From: Thermoplasmata archaeon
Lineage (GTDB): Archaea; Thermoplasmatota; Thermoplasmata; Thermoplasmatales; Thermoplasmataceae
Length of the DNA stretch: 16,884 nt
Reading direction: 5' to 3'
Assembly (NCBI GenBank): GCA_021819605.1
Contig: JAKAQT010000019.1
Location: forward strand, 1 to 16,884
The notes under the pieces were generated by a model that worked only from the letters and a program-made list of their open reading frames with translations, did no database searches and was not told the DNA's origin. The position numbers were made by a program, and so were the translations under genes. Shown in pieces: positions 14,123 to 16,884 of the stretch (positions are counted from its first letter, which is position 1; the number at the start of each line of letters is the position of its first letter).

Positions 14123-15835
14123 ATGAAAAGCGAATCCATTGATGGCATTAAGGCCGCGGTTGCCAGATACTACGACATCTCCTCAATAAGTGAGCTTGAT
14201 GACTCGGTAGTGATAAAGACCCAGAACTTGGACGATTATCCGGAGGAATACTTTGACAGGCTGGTCAGGGACCTGGAAGCCATGGGGTATATTGCATTCA
14301 CCAATGGCAGTCTATCGGATGAAATAATAATCATAGACAAGCCCAGGCAGAGTGATAATAAATTTCTCAAGCTTTTATTGCTTGCAGCCTCGCTGGTAAG
14401 CACAGCGTATTTCGGAGTTGTTTACCAGACTTCATATTTCCCGGCATCAGGCCTGGCAGGAAATATTTTTTCAGGCATAATATTCTTCCTTTTGCCGCTT
14501 TCAGTGGTGCTGGGAGCCAGGGAGGCAGGCAAATACGTTGCGCTTAAGAAAAATGGCATGTCTTACACCTTTCCGATTTTTGTGCCGGACCCTCTGGGGA
14601 TTGGCACTATGGGTATTATAAATGCACCAAGCAAGCCGTACACAAGCAGGAAGGCAATGATTGAAATAGGATCATATTCCTTATTGTTTGGTCTTGTTAT
14701 TTCAACTATTTTTTATGTGCTGGGATCAGTGCTTACATTCTATTACCCGCCATCTGCAGCAGTGGTGAATTCGCCTGTGGAAAGGATTGGCTCGCCCATT
14801 CTGCTTCAGATCATATCAATGGGCATGGTGCCATCCAATGGAATACTGGATCCACTTGCCCTGGCTGGCTGGGCTGGGTTAATAACTACGGCCTTCAATG
14901 CTCTCCCACTGGGTTTCCTGGATGGTGGGCTTATATCCTCAGCAGTATTCGGGAAGAGAAGCGTTTACCTTTCATATCTTTCGGTTCTCGCCATACTTGG
15001 CCTCGGAGTCATATATCCACCCTGGATAGTTCTCGCTGTATTTGCTCTTCTTGTAGGATTACGGGGACCGCAGCCCCTTAACAACCATTTCAGGCTAAGA
15101 TCCAATGCCAAGGTTCTTGCCGCAGTTGCCCTTGTGGTAATCGTAGTGGGCATAGCGCCGTTTCCATTTCAGACTTCCCTGAACAGCTTCACAGTTTCGG
15201 CTTCCCAGCTTAACTTCGTCGCATATCAGGGGAACAGCTCAGTGGCTGTAAACATGGAGATAAACAACACGGGCTCCTCAACCATGGTTCCAGCATTCGA
15301 GATCTCTCCATCCGTCGCCTTCACACTTTCCGGAAGGAGTAAATCAATAACGCCCGGGCAGGGCTACAATTACAGCCTTGATCTGAATACCAGCGGTTCA
15401 GTGCGTCCCGGGTTCAATCAGTTCACGATTTCTGTTTATTCGGGAAGCGTAGTCAAGACATTTTCAGTGATTGTTCTTAGCGTGAATCTTACCAGGGCTT
15501 TCATGTTCAATAACCAGGCACCCCTTTCCATGTCAGTGAACAAGAGCCAGCAGTTCTCAATCTCATTGACGCCACCGGCCAATTCCAATCTCTCGGTGGT
15601 TTCACTTGTGTCTCCTGCTGTGAACTACACTTATTTCGTGCCTCTTGCCCAGGGTCTACTTGCAGAATCCGTGAATGGATCAGTTGTTCCAATTAAACCC
15701 TTCTCCCTGAATGCCCATCTCAGCAGCACGACTCTGAACCTTACCTTTGTTATGCCGCATCTTGTCGACGTATGGGAGATTGTGGCCTACAACAGCACGT
15801 ATTCCGCGGCAGTGGCCTATATACAGGTGAGATGA
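14123..15835 (+). CDS. Site-2-protease-like membrane protein lacking zinc histidines, with exported C-terminal domain
   Basis: This 570-residue protein resembles archaeal M50 proteases but appears inactive. The N-terminal cytosolic domain (1-80; EEYFDRLVRDLEAMGYIAF) matches the pre-domain of that family. About six to eight TM helices follow (80-350). The conserved surroundings are present: FPIFVPDPLGIGTMGIINAP (about 150-169), SRKAMIEIG (175-183) and NALPLGFLDGG (259-269, with D267 kept). At the HExGH position the sequence is REAGK (133-137), so both zinc histidines are gone. The family's usual GxAGP is GSYS. After the last TM helix, about 220 residues rich in S, T, N and V look like beta-sandwich repeats and contain 11 N-X-S/T sequons, so they probably face outside. 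GAAGG lies five bases before the ATG. It is likely co-transcribed with alaS and the next gene. Confidence 0.85.
   Translation: MKSESIDGIKAAVARYYDISSISELDDSVVIKTQNLDDYPEEYFDRLVRDLEAMGYIAFTNGSLSDEIIIIDKPRQSDNKFLKLLLLAASLVSTAYFGVVYQTSYFPASGLAGNIFSGIIFFLLPLSVVLGAREAGKYVALKKNGMSYTFPIFVPDPLGIGTMGIINAPSKPYTSRKAMIEIGSYSLLFGLVISTIFYVLGSVLTFYYPPSAAVVNSPVERIGSPILLQIISMGMVPSNGILDPLALAGWAGLITTAFNALPLGFLDGGLISSAVFGKRSVYLSYLSVLAILGLGVIYPPWIVLAVFALLVGLRGPQPLNNHFRLRSNAKVLAAVALVVIVVGIAPFPFQTSLNSFTVSASQLNFVAYQGNSSVAVNMEINNTGSSTMVPAFEISPSVAFTLSGRSKSITPGQGYNYSLDLNTSGSVRPGFNQFTISVYSGSVVKTFSVIVLSVNLTRAFMFNNQAPLSMSVNKSQQFSISLTPPANSNLSVVSLVSPAVNYTYFVPLAQGLLAESVNGSVVPIKPFSLNAHLSSTTLNLTFVMPHLVDVWEIVAYNSTYSAAVAYIQVR
15826..15831 (+). 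promoter_or_regulatory. Shine-Dalgarno at the ATGA overlap
   Basis: GGTGAG sits at the end of the S2P-like gene. The following ATG at 15832 forms ATGA with that gene's stop. A second ATG at 15838 has better spacing from it (6 bases). Either way it supports coupled translation of the COG3199 gene. Confidence 0.45.
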
Positions 15836-16878
15836 TCATGAATGCAGGTTTCTTCATCAACCCAATAGCAGGATGTGGCGCGATGCACGGTATGAAGGGA
15901 TCGGATTACATGAAGATGAGTGAATGCAAGGAATCAGTGTCACTTGGCCTTGCCGTGGAATTCCTGAAAAGAATCAACTGCGAAAACATCACTTTTCTCA
16001 TACCATCAGGAGATATGGGTGAAACGGCATTCATAACTGCAGGTATTCATAACTACAAGGTTATCTATGATCCGGCTGAACCTTCAACTTCAATGGACAC
16101 AAAGAAATTTGTTGAAATACTCTCGGAGAGATCTCCCGGAATACTTGTCTTCTTTGGTGGAGACGGGACCGCAAGGGACATAGTTGATGTGCACCCTCAA
16201 TTTGCAGTGATTGGAGTCCCGTCTGGCTCAAAGATGTACAGTTCTGTTTTCGCCATCAGCCTGGACTCTGCTGTCAGGGTATTCAATGAGGTCGTATCTG
16301 GAATGGTGGATGATTTTGTATCATCAGAGGTCATAGATCTTGATGAGAGAGTCTATTCCACGGGCAGAATAGAGACAAGATTTTACGGAGAACTTCTGGT
16401 GCCCAACAGCAGCAGGATACTTATGGAATCAAAGGCAGAATATACAGATGATTACGTTCAGGACGCCGCTGAATATATTCATGATCACATGGAAAGTGAT
16501 GTTGATTACCTCATAGGCCCGGGTACGACGTGCAAGAGCGTTCTGGCACTTTTCAATCAGAAGGGAAGCATTCTTGGGTTTGATCTGTTCAGAAACGGCA
16601 GGGTCATGGAAACCAGCATGAATGAGGCGAGACTGTACGAGATAACCAGCAGAAGTACAAGGATGATCATTTCCCCCATTGGGGGACAGGGTTTTCTGCT
16701 TGGTAGAGGAAACAGAGAAATTTCGCCCAGGGTACTAAAAAAGATTGATCCACGAAACATTACTGTTATAGCGTCTCCAAGGAAACTTGAAAACCTGAAA
16801 GTTCTCTATATCGACACCGGTGGCGAAAAAATCGACTTTCCACAATATGTCAGAGTGTTATATGGATATGGCAAATAG
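15832..16878 (+). CDS. COG3199 family protein (ATP-NAD kinase-like / AcoX-like)
   Basis: This 348-residue protein belongs to the COG3199 branch of the NAD kinase / diacylglycerol kinase-like fold. The N-terminal GFFINPIAGCG (6-16) is the family opening. FFGGDGTARD (107-116) is the nucleotide-binding GGDGT motif, and GVPSGSKMYSSVFA (128-141) corresponds to the usual GIPaGVKMHS-FA, with S for V and Y for H. IGPGTT (about 228-233) and SPIGGQGFLLGRGNREISP (281-299) are hallmarks of the family. It is predicted to phosphorylate a nucleotide or small substrate, or to be regulatory; the true substrate is not known to me. I chose ATG 15832 because it overlaps the upstream stop as ATGA after GGTGAG. 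ATG 15838 would remove two residues. The 20-residue upward extension of the frame is unlikely to be translated. Confidence 0.9.
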   Translation: MIMNAGFFINPIAGCGAMHGMKGSDYMKMSECKESVSLGLAVEFLKRINCENITFLIPSGDMGETAFITAGIHNYKVIYDPAEPSTSMDTKKFVEILSERSPGILVFFGGDGTARDIVDVHPQFAVIGVPSGSKMYSSVFAISLDSAVRVFNEVVSGMVDDFVSSEVIDLDERVYSTGRIETRFYGELLVPNSSRILMESKAEYTDDYVQDAAEYIHDHMESDVDYLIGPGTTCKSVLALFNQKGSILGFDLFRNGRVMETSMNEARLYEITSRSTRMIISPIGGQGFLLGRGNREISPRVLKKIDPRNITVIASPRKLENLKVLYIDTGGEKIDFPQYVRVLYGYGK

Positions 16879-16884
16879 ATCGGA

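Noticed and set aside
16862..16884. Possible start of a next gene (ATG 16862 or 16868) overlapping the COG3199 end
   Set aside because: Only five to seven codons are visible before the window ends and no ribosome site is apparent.
1..16884. CRISPR arrays, insertion sequences, prophage, toxin-antitoxin or defence loci
   Set aside because: No repeated spacers, transposase motifs, terminal inverted repeats or defence domains were seen on either strand.

Overview
This window most likely comes from a member of the Thermoplasmatales, i.e. an acidophilic euryarchaeon. The gene set is archaeal: a single MCM helicase, an archaeal-type aspartyl-tRNA synthetase, an alanyl-tRNA synthetase with the archaeal Cys-rich N-terminus, fibrillarin, aMBF1, DUF424 and a COG3199 kinase-like protein. 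Arginine is mostly AGG/AGA and ATA is common. Many first-in-operon genes have a TATA-like box about 25-30 bases before the start codon and no Shine-Dalgarno (SD), which points to leaderless mRNAs. Internal cistrons tend to carry GGTGA-like ribosome sites. Two exported membrane proteins have many N-glycosylation sequons. The genus assignment is an inference.

Layout. Positions 1-1010 (minus strand) hold the 5' part of an NAD-dependent epimerase/dehydratase gene that runs off the left edge, and a tRNA-Thr(GGU). Positions 1197-4301 (plus) hold a tightly overlapping operon: mcm, a DUF424 gene and a MenG/UbiE-type quinone methyltransferase. Converging on it (5621-4344) is an NfeD/ClpP-like membrane serine protease homologue. 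Divergent from that is aspS (5834-7123). Then comes a possible 44-residue small protein on the minus strand, followed by csaA and a 3-hydroxyacyl-CoA dehydrogenase overlapping as TGATG. Two minus-strand genes follow: a 95-residue unknown and an aMBF1-type regulator. Positions 9870-16878 (plus) hold fibrillarin, a class I methyltransferase, alaS, a membrane protein related to site-2 proteases, and a COG3199 protein that overlaps the previous gene as ATGA.

Themes. Most of the window is ordinary housekeeping: replication, translation and rRNA modification, quinone and acyl-CoA metabolism. The points of interest are two membrane proteins that look like proteases but lack expected catalytic residues. 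The S2P relative has REAGK where HExGH is expected, and carries a sequon-rich C-terminal domain. The NfeD homologue has no lysine anywhere in its protease domain after residue 31. Other items are an inverted repeat placed like an operator in the mcm promoter, an MCM zinc module with three cysteines, forced TTG starts, an unlisted small ORF with a well-placed TATA box, and a tRNA-Thr with A at position 54. I saw no CRISPR array, insertion sequence, prophage or defence system.
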